Origin: Lumbricus terrestris | Lineage: Eukaryota; Annelida; Clitellata; Crassiclitellata; Lumbricidae | DNA length: 64,000 nt | Assembly: GCA_949752735.1 (NCBI GenBank) | Contig: OX457047.1 | Location: 5,286,967-5,350,966, forward strand | Reading direction: 5' to 3' | Part shown: positions 1-11,387 of the stretch, in pieces | Layout of the letters: every line of letters starts with the position of its first letter | How positions within the stretch are numbered: position 1 is the stretch's first letter | Program-made: the position numbers and the translations under genes | Notes under the pieces: generated by a model | What the model was told of the DNA's origin: nothing | Database searches by the model: none | What the model saw: the letters and a program-made list of their open reading frames with translations, nothing else

Positions 1-47
1 CTTGTATGTGCATATATACATATTTATATATACATATATGTATATGC

Positions 48-80
<33 letters not shown>
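1..80. repeat. AT-rich microsatellite
   Basis: Alternating TA/TATG simple sequence, pure (TA)n from 51 to 80. It resembles the AT-rich interior of the piggyBac-like copies near 37.0 and 49.6 kb, so it may be the edge of another copy cut by the window start. Confidence 0.85.
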
Positions 81-83
<3 letters not shown>

Positions 84-592
84 TTTTAAACCCGAGTTAT
101 AATTTGTTTTGAACATTTGTAGCCCCAATTGCTCTTTAATGTCACAGTTGAAAATTAGTGTGTAGGGCAATTGGTGTAAAACAATGCTGCATTGTTTGCA
201 TTAGATCCTCTTGTCACAGTGTATGAGCATAGAGATTGTAAGTTAAAGATTGAGCATTAATGAAATCGTGAAGCTTAAGTTAGACGCATTTTGATGGTGT
301 TATTAGGATACTAGAAATTTGTTTTCATTGCATTGTATATTATCTGTATTGTCGTCAACGGCCATTGATGTCATAGGACGACGTTAAAATTTTGAATAAT
401 AATAAATACAATCTCAATTTCGTTAGACATTTTTGACACGCAAAAAATTATCAGCACAAAATTATCGAAATGACGCATTAGTAAAAGTAGCGGATTTGGA
501 ATATCTGATGAAATTACAGCAAACGTTCTTTTAATTAATTAATTACAATCTATGACATTTGACAAGAACTGTTTCTTATCGAATCATACACA
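81..592. other. No recognised gene; AT-rich spacer with one dispersed-repeat scrap
   Basis: No supported coding region. Bases about 340-405 (containing GTCATAGGACGACGTTAAA and a run of AATAAT) resemble 41100-41165, so a short dispersed repeat is present. Nothing else was recognised. Confidence 0.5.
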
Positions 593-1250
593 GTGAAACC
601 TCCCCAGAGGAAATTATCCGACTTGTGTACTACATTATTTGTCCACACGGCAAAGGAGTTGATGACATTGATCCTCTATTATCAGGTGTTGCGAAAATGG
701 TTCCAGTCTGTAGAAAAATTTGTTAAAGACGATGTAAGAAACTATAGACCTATTTTAGTTCTACCATTTATCTCCAAATTGTTCGAAAAAGGCATTAATG
801 AACGTCTCAATAATCTCATTTCTAAATGAAATGTCCTCTTCCCTTCCCAACATGGATTCCAATCCGGACACTCTACCTACATGCCCTTGATGAGTATGCA
901 AGACAAAATTTCCAATGCAATTGAAAATAACCAGTAGGCCTATGCAACAAGAAATTTTTAGACCTTTAATACCGTTGATCATTAAATCCAACTAAATTAA
1001 TTAAGCACTCATGGAACCAGGTGCACCCAATTAAATCGGTTGTTAAGTTATTTCACAAACCGATCCCAATTGGTTTCCTATATAATCTACGGCAAATTAA
1101 CTTTCGAGTTCCCCAAGGGTCTTCTAGGTCCCTTACTGTTTCTAATCTATGTCAATTATCTCTCAAATGCATCTTCTCTATTGTAATTGATATTCTTCGC
1201 TGATGACACCAATGTATTTTACTCCAACTCATCTCTTGAAACCATGATGT
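593..1250 (+). pseudogene. Decayed LINE reverse transcriptase fragment
   Basis: Conceptual translation in shifting frames gives the successive blocks of a non-LTR retrotransposon RT: a NYRPI-L-P-ISKLFEK block at about 735-825, a QHGFQSGHST block at about 850-885, a VPQGS-LGPLLFLIYVN block at about 1105-1165, and the FADDTN catalytic block at about 1196-1212. The order and spacing fit jockey/CR1/L2-type LINEs. At least three frameshifts or stops separate the blocks and the endonuclease is absent, so this is a dead, truncated copy. The exact clade cannot be settled from so short a region. Confidence 0.75.
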
Positions 1251-1472
1251 TTTGATAAAGATGTACTCGGAAGGATAAATGCCGATTTTATACTATTGCC
1301 ATGATATTCGTAGTAAAAGTCGATGACTGTTGTAACATGCTTATTGATTAGTCCAACGCTGCAGCTCGTCAACGAAACTCTTTGATGACGCGGTTGTTCG
1401 TTGTCAACACACAAGTGATTATGTACATGTAATAGATGAAAGCGTCTGCTAATGCAAAACATTTTGTGTGTT

Positions 1473-1865
1473 CAAGGGCGGATACAGAAACTTTTGAAGG
1501 GGGGCCAAAATTTTGGGTCTTGTTGGTGGGACAGGGGAAAAATTTCGTTGTGCCGCCGAAAAAAACCTGACGACCTTTTTTTTAGTCATCACCAATTTTC
1601 CGGAAAAAAGATACTCATCCGCCAAAAAAGTTGATGACTTTTTTTTTTTTTTAGTCATCGACTAATTTTCCGGGAAAAGAAGATGCCATTTTCGAACGGG
1701 GGGCCACGTCCCGTACGATTTTGTAATAGGGGGGCCGCCAGGTGTCCTGTTTTTCTCTCCCACTACATGTTTTTAATGGCTTCTTGAAACCAAATGGGGG
1801 GGCACGTTGCATGCAAATTTTAAACGGGGGGCCATGGCCGGATTGGCCCCCTGGATCCGCCCCTG
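1473..1865. mobile_element. Non-autonomous hAT-like MITE with perfect 8-bp TSD
   Basis: The 393-bp element is bounded by inverted ends: CAAGGGCGGATACAG on the left, and CAGGGGCGGATCCAG when the right end is reverse-complemented (13 of 15 match). The 8 bases outside each end are identical: TGTGTGTT at 1465-1472 and 1866-1873. An 8-bp duplication with CAGGG-type termini is characteristic of the hAT superfamily. The interior is G-run/T-run rich with no transposase. A related scrap lies near 21845-22000. Confidence 0.85.
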
Positions 1866-1873
1866 TGTGTGTT

Positions 1874-2584
1874 AAGTGATCGTCGAAAAAAGCTGACGCA
1901 GACGACATTATTATGTTGTTCTACATGTAGTGTCTAGCGGCGTCTGGTGACAAGTGGGGCAGTTTAAAAGTGCCAGAAATTAAGCATAATTTGCAATGTG
2001 TCAAAAAATGATGTTGCTGAGCAATATTGATAAAGCCATCTCTACCCCGCACAATAACCTGTTCTATTTTAGCAAGCGTATTTTTAATTTTACGGTATGA
2101 CAGTGCCTTCAAATTTAAATCTCTTATAATTATTACCATTTTATTACTTTCGTCATATTGTTATTGCAATATTTAGAGATCGTACACCGCATCAGACTTA
2201 GCCTGCAGCCGATGGCAAGAGGTGAATAAATAGCGTTCATTACCTGCGTTTTAAAGGTGTATAATAAAAAATTATTGTCATTAACTCGTTCAATTTTGAA
2301 TGGTTCTTGCATAGCAACACTTTGTGGTTTTCAATTTAGAATCTATAACGAAATCTTTTGTCTACCCGGGTTGTTGACGCTCACCGAAACATTTCGTGCT
2401 ATTTTGTGATAAAATTCTTTGTGAATTATTGCAGAGTTTAATTTTTAAAATGAAATGGAAAAATATTTGAAATTATACTCACTTTTGACAAGACGCAACT
2501 TGTTGAGATGAGAAATTGAACATTGATGAAGAAAAGCCGTTATGTTTAGTCAAGCTCTGTTGATCATTGTAGGTTGGTTGTTTC
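1874..2584. other. No recognised gene
   Basis: AT-rich spacer with no supported coding. It contains one exact TTAAAGGTGT motif (2251-2260), part of the over-represented motif described in the findings. The stretch around 2365-2420 (with GTTGACGCTCACCG) recurs near 25645-25700, so a dispersed repeat is present. Confidence 0.5.
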
Positions 2585-2700
2585 AGCTTAACGGCACTGT
2601 GTGGTAACATATGTCGTTGGCGTCGCCCGCCTCTTTGGCATTGCTTGTGACTGGCGCTACCAAGGCCCGAGCACAGGTGGAGTTCAGCTGCGTTTTAAGT
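2585..2700 (-). repeat. Dispersed ~110-bp module M (diverged copy)
   Basis: Reverse-strand copy of a module recurring about ten times here. Read forward it runs from CTCCGCCACTGG, through CCAGTGCCAGTC and a GGAGG-GGCGTCGC block, to GACGTTAAACTG. This copy is diverged but keeps all the blocks. The same module lies at the 5' edge of the L2-type LINE at 61-64 kb. Confidence 0.7.
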
Positions 2701-2762
2701 TATTTATTTTTAACGCATTTATGCGTTTATTATCATATTCATAAGTTATATTAATCTTAGAT

Positions 2763-3012
2763 TTGATTCATTCATTCATGCATTTCCGACATTTATATAG
2801 CGCGTCTTAAAGATTATATCTACCCAGAAGCGCTCCCGACCCAACCACGGCTAGTGAGAACAGTCTAAAGAGTATATTATAGAATATAGAGTATAGATCG
2901 TTGACCCAAAGCCTCTAGGCATTAGGCGTAGTTCCACAGTCCACACACGTGGATCACATTCCAGGTCGCAGGGCCAGAGACAGAAAGGGTACATACGACC
3001 TTACGTAATCTT
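2763..3012 (-). mobile_element. 3' terminal fragment of an L2-type LINE
   Basis: Collinear with 61041-61260, the 3' end of the large L2-type LINE. It has the (ATTC)n tail, the GCGC...TATATAAATG tail block, the GGAGCGCTTCTG block, and the last codons corresponding to the ITQRR/FSVVGPTTWN region. A short insertion near 2930-2955 interrupts it. This is a severely 5'-truncated copy. Confidence 0.85.
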
Positions 3013-3407
3013 CGCGTATATATGCGGTTTAAGTCTGTTATTAGTGACGTCTTTTGGTCGTCACAGATCCTAACGTTCACTCTGCTTTGTTAATTGAATA
3101 TTCGTGTGATAGGAAGCACTTCATCGGTTCAACAAACATGGTAATTGTTGGCCACTACTATAGCCTTTTACGTTGACTAGTGACTTGTCTAGGACTCGAA
3201 ATCTAACCAGTAACCATAGATGTTTGTTCATGGATTGTGGTCTAATATCATTCGTCGAAAGTGATTTGCAGGTGTCGACGCGATGTACGTTTAAGAACAT
3301 TAATTGGCAAACATTCTGCAGAAAATAATACTTCCTATAATATTTAGCTTCCAGCAGGCTAATCAACTGGCTCGAAATAACATCAGTTACATTAGAAACA
3401 AGTTGCC
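3013..3407. other. No recognised gene
   Basis: No coding region, RNA gene or structured repeat was recognised in this spacer. Confidence 0.4.
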
Positions 3408-4458
3408 TTAACCCTCATCCGAAAAAGCTAAAATGCAACTTAATTTGAACAAGGGGGTGTCTGGCCAGACCCCCCGTTTTGATGTGGGTTTTTCATACGA
3501 AATAGTAATTTTTATGTGCCAATTTTGTAAGATTACATCAGAGTAACTCAAAACAACAATGTATCAGTCGCTTTATGCAATATAAATAAGTTTTATGATG
3601 AATTTGAAATTAAATGTTTAGTTACATTAATTGTCACGGTTTGTCATACATGTTCATCGTCGCAATAGTAGTCAATGTATAAAATTTGGAAATCAAAATA
3701 AAGAAACCATAGCTTTAATCAAATTAGTACTGAATGCTCTTATGATCAGAGCTGTTTTCAGACTGTTTTCTAGAAAATATCTATAGCAAATAATGGAATA
3801 GGACTAAACCTAAAATGTAAACATGTAAGCTTATCATACAAAGTCCGATAGCTGTTGCTTTCGGGTTTGTATGTCGAATGATGTTGTCTTTCATCTCGGC
3901 TGTTATAAAACTGTCAAAACTATGTTGAATATTCTCAATGTATCCGTATTATATTTTATTCCGCATCTTCTTTTACTGCATTGTGCAACAGAGCACGTCC
4001 TATTGGCATTGCTTTTGACCGCCAAAAATTATGTGGATCTTTACTTGTATTTAGGTGTCTCGGCATCAATAGTAGGCCTATAGACAATTTCGTCATCATT
4101 ATCTTCACTATCAGGTCCAGTCTCGTCATCGTGTTTAGCATCATCTTCAATTTCAACATTGTCTTCATCATAAGAAACACCTGAATGTTGTTCTTCAGGC
4201 ATTGGCATCTCTTCATATTCACATTCTCTATTGCTGCTCTCGCTGTCCAAACTGTCATCATTGTAGTCTCGGCCAGTATTATCTTCAGAACTCCCATATC
4301 ACTAAATCGATTTGGTCGTTTAGAAGTGCTAATTGTAGCTCATTAATATAGGAACAAAGTCATAAAAGAAATCTGAGAAAATATCACTCCTAAAAAAGTT
4401 ATGCAGTAAATATATGGAGGGGGGTCTGGCCAGACCCCCTTGTGCGGATGAGGGTTAA
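3408..4458. mobile_element. piggyBac-like non-autonomous element (family a)
   Basis: TTAA at 3408-3411 and 4455-4458 flank inverted termini CCCTCATCCG. Just inside each end is the palindrome GGGGGTCTGGCCAGACCCCC; the left copy carries a few extra bases. TTAA target duplication plus CCC-starting inverted repeats is the piggyBac superfamily signature. The element is about 1.05 kb and has no full transposase, only an acidic stub on the minus strand. The superfamily call rests on termini and target site, not on a recognised catalytic domain. Confidence 0.75.
4041..4250 (-). pseudogene. Acidic transposase-like N-terminal stub inside piggyBac-like element
   Basis: A minus-strand frame inside family a begins MDSESSN and is very rich in D and E (for example DSEDNDDEIV). 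Acidic N-termini ahead of the catalytic core are common in piggyBac transposases, so this is probably the leftover 5' end of the transposase gene in a deletion derivative. No catalytic residues are present. The low-complexity acidic composition could mislead, so the call is tentative. Confidence 0.4.
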
Positions 4459-4593
4459 TAATTAATAATGCGCATAACACTTAAAACCTAAGAATTTAGA
4501 AACCGTTAACGCATAGGTCGGTTTTAGACCTATTCTTAAGAACTTGTGTGCCTCCGAAGTTCTTCTAGTTAATATTTAGTATAGCTTCGATGT

Positions 4594-5222
4594 TTAACCC
4601 GTCGGAGGTGAGGTGGGGTGTGACACACCCCAGAGGTATTCTACTTTAAACTTTTAGCGTTAAACGTGGAGCCAGCTCAAATAATTTTTTATACCTTTGC
4701 GAATATGAAATACGGACACTTTACCACAATTTCAGGAATTTTGAACGAACAGTTTTTTTTATTTTATTTTGTCGCATACTTAAAGGAAATTGTGTTTTTC
4801 GTATGCAAACTATTATGCATGCTGATTTTATGGGCCATTTGTTTAGCATGCGAGTGTGCCTTGAGCACGCCAATACTGAGAAAGCTGACGGCAATGATGA
4901 CAAACAACATTTTGTTGCATTATTAAAAATAAATACGGCTTTTTGTGCATTTGATAATGTTGCGCATGAGGACTCAAACTTGCACGGGCAATGTACACAT
5001 TGGATGGGTTCACCTTCTAGCCATCTAATAACGATTGAAAACAGATATTTGTTTGTGATAATCGCCTGTTTAGTTGATAATTGATCATAGAGGAGTAGTT
5101 TAACTCAAACTAATGTTTTCCATTTGATATCGCGACATGAAAATTAAAATATGTGTTGGGGTATGTCATACCCCACCTCACCTCTGGCGTTACAATCCGT
5201 CACCTCACCTCCGAAGGGCTAA
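4594..5222. mobile_element. piggyBac-like non-autonomous element (family b)
   Basis: Left end is TTAA (4594-4597) then CCCGTCGGAGGTGAGGTG. The reverse-complemented right end is CCCTTCGGAGGTGAGGTG, with a decayed TTAG in place of TTAA. The subterminal palindromes are GGGGTGTGACACACCCC on the left and GGGGTATGACATACCCC on the right. The architecture matches family a but with different words. No transposase-sized frame is present. Confidence 0.7.
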
Positions 5223-5261
5223 ACTAAATACTGCACTACACCAACTTAGGATTAAATTGTG

Positions 5262-5398
5262 TATATGCACTTGTTAGAGCCCCCCTTCTAGCTCGCTACT
5301 CAGATGCGCTCCCGACTTCAGGGCGGACCCTTGAGGTGGATTCGAACCTGCAATCATTAGGCTGCAAGGCGACGAACATACCCATTACACCCGCCACA
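5262..5398 (-). mobile_element. tRNA-headed SINE, internally deleted copy
   Basis: Reverse-strand SINE with the GGTTCGAATCC B box (here in GGTGGATTCGAACCTG), the tRNA-like head, and the L2-like tail block (GGGAGCGC-TCTGAGTAG). The middle (TTTCACGCCGAAGCG and flanks) is missing compared with the fuller copy at 39332-39542. Confidence 0.75.
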
Positions 5399-5666
5399 AA
5401 AATAATATATATGTTTACATAATATTCTTTAGTCGATGGATGTTGGTGCAGTGAATTTAGTCTAATTTTTACCATTTTACGTTTGACATGCACAATTATA
5501 GTTCATTTTTATCACAGGCCCTACGTTTTAAAATAATCAAAGAAAGGCAAGACCTACTTGCCTACTTATACATTATAGATTGCCATAGACACCCTTTCAA
5601 TTGCATTCTCTGACGCAATAAAGAGGCTTTTTCGATTAAACTGTCACATTCCTTCATATTTCGTAG

Positions 5667-5752
5667 AAAAAGAGCTGTAGTATGCCAAACGAATTTTGGT
5701 GTCGAGCTGTAGAGACGTTGACCATCGTCAAATCTGGATCCATCCATGCAAA
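5667..5752 (+). repeat. Dispersed repeat R copy
   Basis: Diverged copy of a ~95-bp repeat whose better copies (19048-19145, 29303-29405, 50860-50945) run from TGCTGTAATATGCC to GGTCAAATCGGATCCATC. Its nature is unknown. Confidence 0.55.
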
Positions 5753-5787
5753 CTGTCACATTCAGTCACTTTCATAGTCCGAGCTCT

Positions 5788-6593
5788 TTAACCCTCAGAC
5801 TACCAAGCTTTTTTGTAACACTGACTACCAGGGGGGTTGCAAATCCCCCTCGATTTTGGATTTCGTTTGAGATATCATAACTTGTAATACACCATTTGAT
5901 TCAGCATTCATTTCTGCACAAAATGGTGTATTTAGGTTTAGAAAATATGAATGCACCTCGAAATTATGAATTGTGTACCATGGGTATCCGTCGATTCCAC
6001 AAAATGTATACTTACGCATATGGAATATATTAGATTCTGTGTGTTTTATACATGATTTATATATATATATACAGTAGTTTACATATAATAAAGTCAAATA
6101 TTCAACTATAAAAACTAGTTATAAGTCTGTTTTATGTTCACTCAATACAAAAAAACAAGTTGTAGCCGCTGAAAAACGTTTACGCAGACATATCGGCTTG
6201 CGTTGTAAAAACCCCAACATTTTCATACATTTTAATTTATTTTGAGCACTTCCGGTCTTCAAAAAACAAATTATTTAGTATAAGAAAATAGCACTAAATG
6301 CCCTCTACGGAATTGCATAACTTATTTCTATTAAAAAATAAATTATGGATAAGTTATAATAGAAAAAACATGACAATTTTATGAAAATAAAACACCTTTA
6401 TACATATATATTTTTTAAAATTTATTTTGAGCACTTCCGGATGCCAGAAGACAACTCAATGAGCATAGAAATGTAACCCCACATTCCGTCTATAGAATGG
6501 TATAATTTTTGTCTCTTGAAATTAAAGGGCGGAAAAGTTACAGACAATATTCTACGGGGTGGTGGTGGTATCCACCCTCTGATACCTGCTAAA
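5788..6593. mobile_element. piggyBac-like element (family c/f), right-truncated
   Basis: TTAA at 5788-5791 is followed by CCCTCAGACTACCAAG and a subterminal G-run/C-run palindrome (GGGGGGTTGCAAATCCCCC). The copy stays collinear with the full-length element at 59110-60094 up to about 6593, where the right terminus is missing. Confidence 0.75.
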
Positions 6594-6659
6594 GATCGGA
6601 CACGCTTGGGAAATTTAATCAACTCATTGTGCAACGCTCCAATTGGTGGAGCAGGCGAT

Positions 6660-6737
6660 GAATGATGATGATGATGACGATGACGATGACGGTGACGATG
6701 ACGATAACGATTACGATGACGATGACCATGATCATTA
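6660..6737 (+). repeat. (GATGAC)n microsatellite
   Basis: GAT/GAC trinucleotide tract with a few interruptions. It is immediately followed (about 6736-6792) by a short reverse-strand copy of dispersed repeat R. Confidence 0.9.
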
Positions 6738-6914
6738 CAGCAGAGGCTGTGACCCTCAAAAAAAATTTGTTTTGCATAATACAGCTCTGTGCTTATTGCA
6801 GTCGATCACTTTGTACCGCCTATGATAACATTATAACGGTGTCTAAATTTAAGTGAAGGAATTTGGTGGTTTTCAATAGCGATAATTATTTTCATGGAAG
6901 ATGGTGGTGTTAGT

Positions 6915-7022
6915 ACATGCAGTTTAACGTCACTGTGTGGTAACAAAGACCATTGGCGACGCCGTCCTCTTTTAGCCAGGCTTTGGACTGGCACTGGCAG
7001 AGTGCAACCAGTGGCGGAGTGA
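6915..7022 (-). repeat. Dispersed module M
   Basis: A well-conserved reverse-strand copy: CAGTTTAACGTCACTGTG at the left, and GGCACTGGCAGAGTGCAACC then AGTGGCGGAG at the right. The CACTGG...CCAGTG pair can form a 6-bp stem. Confidence 0.85.
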
Positions 7023-7189
7023 CATGAAAGATCTTTTGTAGTTTCAGGTTAACGAAGATCTTTAATAATAATTATTTCAGTGAGAGCAATGATGATTGTG
7101 AAAGAGTGTCAACGTGACCGAAATTGTGACTTATGTATTAGAGATGAATAGCGTTATAAAGGTGTTCTGTTTTAGTAAACATATCTGGT

Positions 7190-9138
7190 ATTACCTTTTA
7201 ACCCTGAAGTTGAAACTCAAGAGATTAAAAAGAGAGGAACGCCTGACCAGATACAACTGCAAAGGGATAATGCCAGAGTACAGAGAGGAGATCAAGAACC
7301 GTTTCGAGGCATTAAATCTAGAGGAGGCGCTTGATGCCAACGGCATGTGGGAGGAAATGAAGAAGGTGATACACGAGGAGGAGGCTAAACACGTACCAAG
7401 GAAAGTAAAGAAAAAGACTACTCCGTGGCTTACGGCAGAGGCAATCAAGATAGGGGAAGAAAGGAGAATCCCAAGGATTGCTGGAAACAGAGATCGGACT
7501 AGGGCGTTGAATGGCGCTTTCCAGAGGCAGGTAAGGAAAGACAAAGAAACCTACCTGAACGAGAGGTGCAAAGAAATGGAGGAGGAAGGGAATAGAGGAA
7601 GAACCAGAGAAATGTTCGCAGAACTGAGAAAAATAACTGGTAAATTCACACCAAGAAAGGGATCACTGAAAAACGCAAGCGGAGAAGTATTAGGAGACAG
7701 CGAAGAAACGAAAAGCAGATGGAAGAATACACAGAAAATCTCTACAAAGCCGATGATAGCGTGAACAAGGAGGAAGATATATCGATGGCCACAGGGGATT
7801 ACGAGAAAGAACCAAGTGTCGTGAGATCGGAGGTGGAGTGGGCAATCAAACAAATCAAGGATAATAAGACACCTGGGGCGGACGAGATACCCATTGAGCT
7901 GATCAAAGAGGCTGGAGACGGAATGATAGAAGAACTAACAGCACTATGCAATCGGAAATGGGAGACAGAAGAATGGCCCAAAGACTGGGAAAAGTCCATA
8001 TTCGTACCTATCTTCAAAAAAGGCGATGCCAGGGAATGTGAAAACTACAGAACAATAGCGCTGATATCACATGCAAGTAAGATCCTACTGAAGATTATAC
8101 ATAAAAGGATGGAGAGCACGATTGAGAGGGAACTGCCTGTCCGTCAGGCAGGTTTCAGGAGACGGAGAGGAACAAGAGACCACATAGCGAACCTCAGATG
8201 GATAATGGAGAGACAGAGAATTTGGACAGGAGGTACACATATGCTTTATAGATTATAGCAAGGCCTTCGACTGCATCGATCATGCTCTGATGTGGAGGAC
8301 TCTAGGGGAAATGGGGATCCCGACACACCTCATAAAACTCCTCAAGAACCTATACGGGAACCAGGTGGCCGTGGTTAGGACGGAGCATGGCGAAACTATA
8401 ACCTTCCAAATAAAGAAAGGAGTTCGGCAGGGGTGCATACTATCGCCATACCTGTTCAACCTTTATGCTGAAATGATAGTGAGGAAAGCAGGCTTAGAGG
8501 AAACAAATGCTGGTGTGAGGATAGCGGGCAGGACACTGAACAATTTAGGATATGCGGACGATACAACGTTACTGGCAGGGAAAGGGGAAGATCTAAAAGA
8601 TATCACCAGAAAATTAAAAACAGAAAGCGAGAAGGCTGGACTGTATTTCAACTTAAAGAAGACCAAAATCATGACCACGGAAAATTGGACCAACTTCGAG
8701 GTAGATGGAGAGGAGATGGAAGTGGTGACAAGTTTCTGCTTCTTGGGAGCCATGATAGAAAATGATAGAAAATGATGGCGGATGTGACAGAGAGATACGA
8801 CGGAGGATTACATTGGGAAAGTCTGCAGCAAAGGGACTAGAGAAAATATGGAAGGATAAACATGTGACCCTGATGACAAAGACAATAATTGTAAAGGCAA
8901 TGATATTCCCAGTGGTGTTGTATGGATGTGAAACGTGGACAAAAAACAAAGGCCTTGGAAAGGAAAATCGATGCTTGCGAAATGTGGATAAGGAGGAAGG
9001 TATTGAGAACCCCATGGATCGAGAAAAGAACAAATGAATCCATATTACTAGAGATAGGTCAGGCGCGAGGGAATATGTCATTAGGGCAGAGAGCGGCAAG
9101 GCAGAAGTTGGCATTCTTCGGACATATGATGCGAGCAA
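7190..9138 (+). pseudogene. RTE-like LINE, 5'-truncated and frameshifted
   Basis: Three overlapping frames reconstruct one LINE polyprotein. The linker after the endonuclease is at about 7210-7735. RT motifs follow: TPGADEIP-ELIK at about 7870, NYRTIALISHASKILLKI at about 8040, QAGFRRRRGTRDHIANLRW at about 8140, FIDYSKAFDCIDH at about 8250, GVRQGCILSPYLFNLYAE at about 8420, and the catalytic YADD at about 8551-8562. The C-terminal LYGCETW region (about 8920) and FFGHMMR block (about 9117-9137) complete it. Frameshifts near 7730 and 8245, and disruption near 8760 and 8960, make it inactive. The endonuclease is absent. The RT and C-terminal block style resembles RTE/BovB-like LINEs; the clade needs a tree. 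Confidence 0.85.
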
Positions 9139-9479
9139 ACGTTTCAATTTTCGCAAGTTTAATACCTTTTTTTAATAAAAGAACGTTTTTATTCCCTGGA
9201 CATACGACAATATGATACAACGAAGTGGGCAGCGTATTGAAGTCGTAATTTGTCGTATCTCCCTATCGTCCAATCAACGACGAGCTTTCTATGGAGATAC
9301 GACAAACACTACACTGAAATTGGGACATACGACAAGTAGTTTTCGTTGAATATCTTTAAAACGACTTGTCGTATCTCTTAACGGTTAACAGTGAAGAAAG
9401 ATAAACAATTTTTTCCTACAAATCAAGTCTAAACTCGATTTTGAAAAAATGGACATACGACAAGATAATTCTGAGGCGA
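9139..9479. repeat. Unclassified segment with six bidirectional TACGACAA motifs
   Basis: Between the LINE and the gypsy remnant lies an AT-rich segment carrying TACGACAA in both orientations at about 9203, 9250, 9298, 9327, 9366 and 9456, mostly extended to GGACATACGACAAG or GAGATACGACAA. The motif spacing is irregular, so it is not a simple tandem array. It matches no element class I recognise. Confidence 0.7.
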
Positions 9480-10963
9480 CGAGATGTCGACGCAGATAAG
9501 GCGCGAGAGGAGCTAGGCAAAAAGGGAAGAAACATCAGATGCTCACTTTGCTTTCATTGAAACAGAAGAGTTTCATATAAGGTCTTACGTGCATGTGGAT
9601 ATCGAACACCTATCTATTCAGAACGCCTTAATTGATGGTGGTTCTGAGGTCTGTTGTATCCGGGAGTCCTTAATTGATCACCTGAACCTCCCCGTCGACA
9701 AGCAGATGCGCCTAGCCGGAATGAACGGGCAGGCGGAGTTGGTTAATGTTATCCGACTTGATGTGAAGCCCGTCTGTAATAAGACACCTTCAATCGTAAA
9801 CATCGCTCCGAGGGTACGCGTGTGGTTCGCAGTGGTGAAGAATCTAAATGAGGCTGTTATATTGACACCCAGCGTCACAGCGGTAATCAGGGAAGCCTCG
9901 CATTCTAATGTACGGGCACCTAGTGTGAACGAAGCAGACGCGGAGATAGGGGAGGGACAGGCGATTAACGTATCTCCCACCCCAGCACCCCAGACCATCG
10001 ACGGGAGAGGGGAAGAACAAGATAACGGTCTCAGTCGTGTACAAGCGACTCCAGGTGACGAAGACGTAATTAAGGATGTCGCTTCCAAGGCAGACGAAAC
10101 GAAGGCAGTTGAGCGACATGAGGATGATGATGGCGATGATGATCATGATGATGAGAACGGTGATGATGATGATAAGCCAACGATCATGGACATAGAGCAA
10201 CCGTTATGTTATGATCGTGTGCCAGATGTAAATACTTCAGAAGAAGAACAGCGCGGAGGTAGTGCGTTGAAACCTTGTTTGAAATTAACTCGAGAGAGTG
10301 ATAATAACTTGGACATAGGAATTAGCTTGCCAAGTCACGGCGACGATGCCGGTGAACAAAATCCGCCCCTGTTGTGCCTGCCTGAGACACGAGACGATAA
10401 TGAACTGAGACGGACTCTGGACAGCACAATGACATTGAACCCTACATGTAGATTCAATGGGGCATCGGGCATCGTGGAAGACGGTTTATCTGGGGGGCCT
10501 GGGACAAGCCCCCTTCAATCGGTGGATGAAAGGGGCACATGTGAGGCCCTGGTGCCAGTAAACACGACATCCTCTATTCCAGATATCATCAGCCGTTACA
10601 ATACTAAGAGCGGCTATGGGCAGTTCCCGATCAAAGAGGAATATCCATGGGTTATTACTTTTGTCGGTGATTTAGGTCCTTACGAATACCAATGCATGAC
10701 TTTTTGGTTGATATCCATTCGCAATAACTTAATGCAATGCTTGTCTCGGATTTTGCAGCCAATGTCTGGGCCCGGATTTGACGGAGGGGTTAGAAGGAGA
10801 CCAGTCACGGCGGGGAGCCTACCCTGTCTAAATGTACATATTGTTTACACATTGTTGGTATTGTGTTGCATGTTCTGCGATGCTGTCGACCGGACGAGTG
10901 GTGCTGAAGATGACGTCGTCAATGGATCGTCAACCCATGACTCCGTCTTTGAGGAGGGAGTAA
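9480..10963 (+). pseudogene. Old Ty3/gypsy-type pol remnant (protease plus RT scrap)
   Basis: An open frame (about 9520 to 11202, running on into the LTR) carries a retropepsin-like domain with an ALIDGGSEVCCI active-site block near 9628-9663, where the usual D-S/T-G reads D-G-G. A long acidic, low-complexity linker follows (about 10110-10180, GAT/GAC-rich). Next is an isolated RT piece at about 10590-10770, with KSGYGQFPIKEEY then TFV, EYQCMTF and QCLSRIL. The catalytic RT block, RNase H, integrase and gag are missing, so the internal region is heavily deleted. A purine-rich tract (GAGGAGGGAGTAA) at 10951-10963 directly abuts the LTR, as a polypurine tract should. It is not a host gene, although the frame is 537 codons long. 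Confidence 0.8.
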
Positions 10964-11387
10964 TGTCACGGTCACAGCATCTGGAGGCGAGGGGGTCGCG
11001 GAGGCCACAGTCGGCACCTCGAGGCGAAGGGGTCACCGGGTCCACGAGCGACGGGCGAGAGCCCATCAACACCTCCGTGAAGGACGCAGACGACCCCCTC
11101 GGGACGGCTTTTGAAGTGGCGGCGAAGGGCCTACGACCAGATGTGGTCGAATTGGACACGGGCGCTTTGAGGCGACCACCCGACTGGGCGATGAACCGTT
11201 AACGCCGGCTGCCCGGGGCCATTAAGGCGGCCGGCGTCACTATATAAGACAATGGAGGCCATTATTAAGGAGAGACCTCCCTCGGAGCGCCGTTCGAGCC
11301 ACCGAACCATAGGTGCCACTCGACGGCGCAGATGTCCGCTGTGTACGCCTTGTCGTGGCGGGGGAGCTGCAGCCGACTTCAACATCT
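10964..11387 (+). repeat. 3' LTR of the old gypsy element, first part
   Basis: Begins TGTCACGGTC immediately after the purine tract and is interrupted at 11387 by the younger element. It contains a TATATAAG promoter-like box near 11240. The matching second part at 18171-18710 ends CGTGACA, giving perfect 7-bp terminal inverted repeats (TGTCACG/CGTGACA) and a total length of about 964 bp. Confidence 0.85.

Noticed and set aside
9589..11202. 537-codon host gene
   Set aside because: It carries a retropepsin and RT fragments and runs into an LTR; the apparent start is GTG and not meaningful in a eukaryote.
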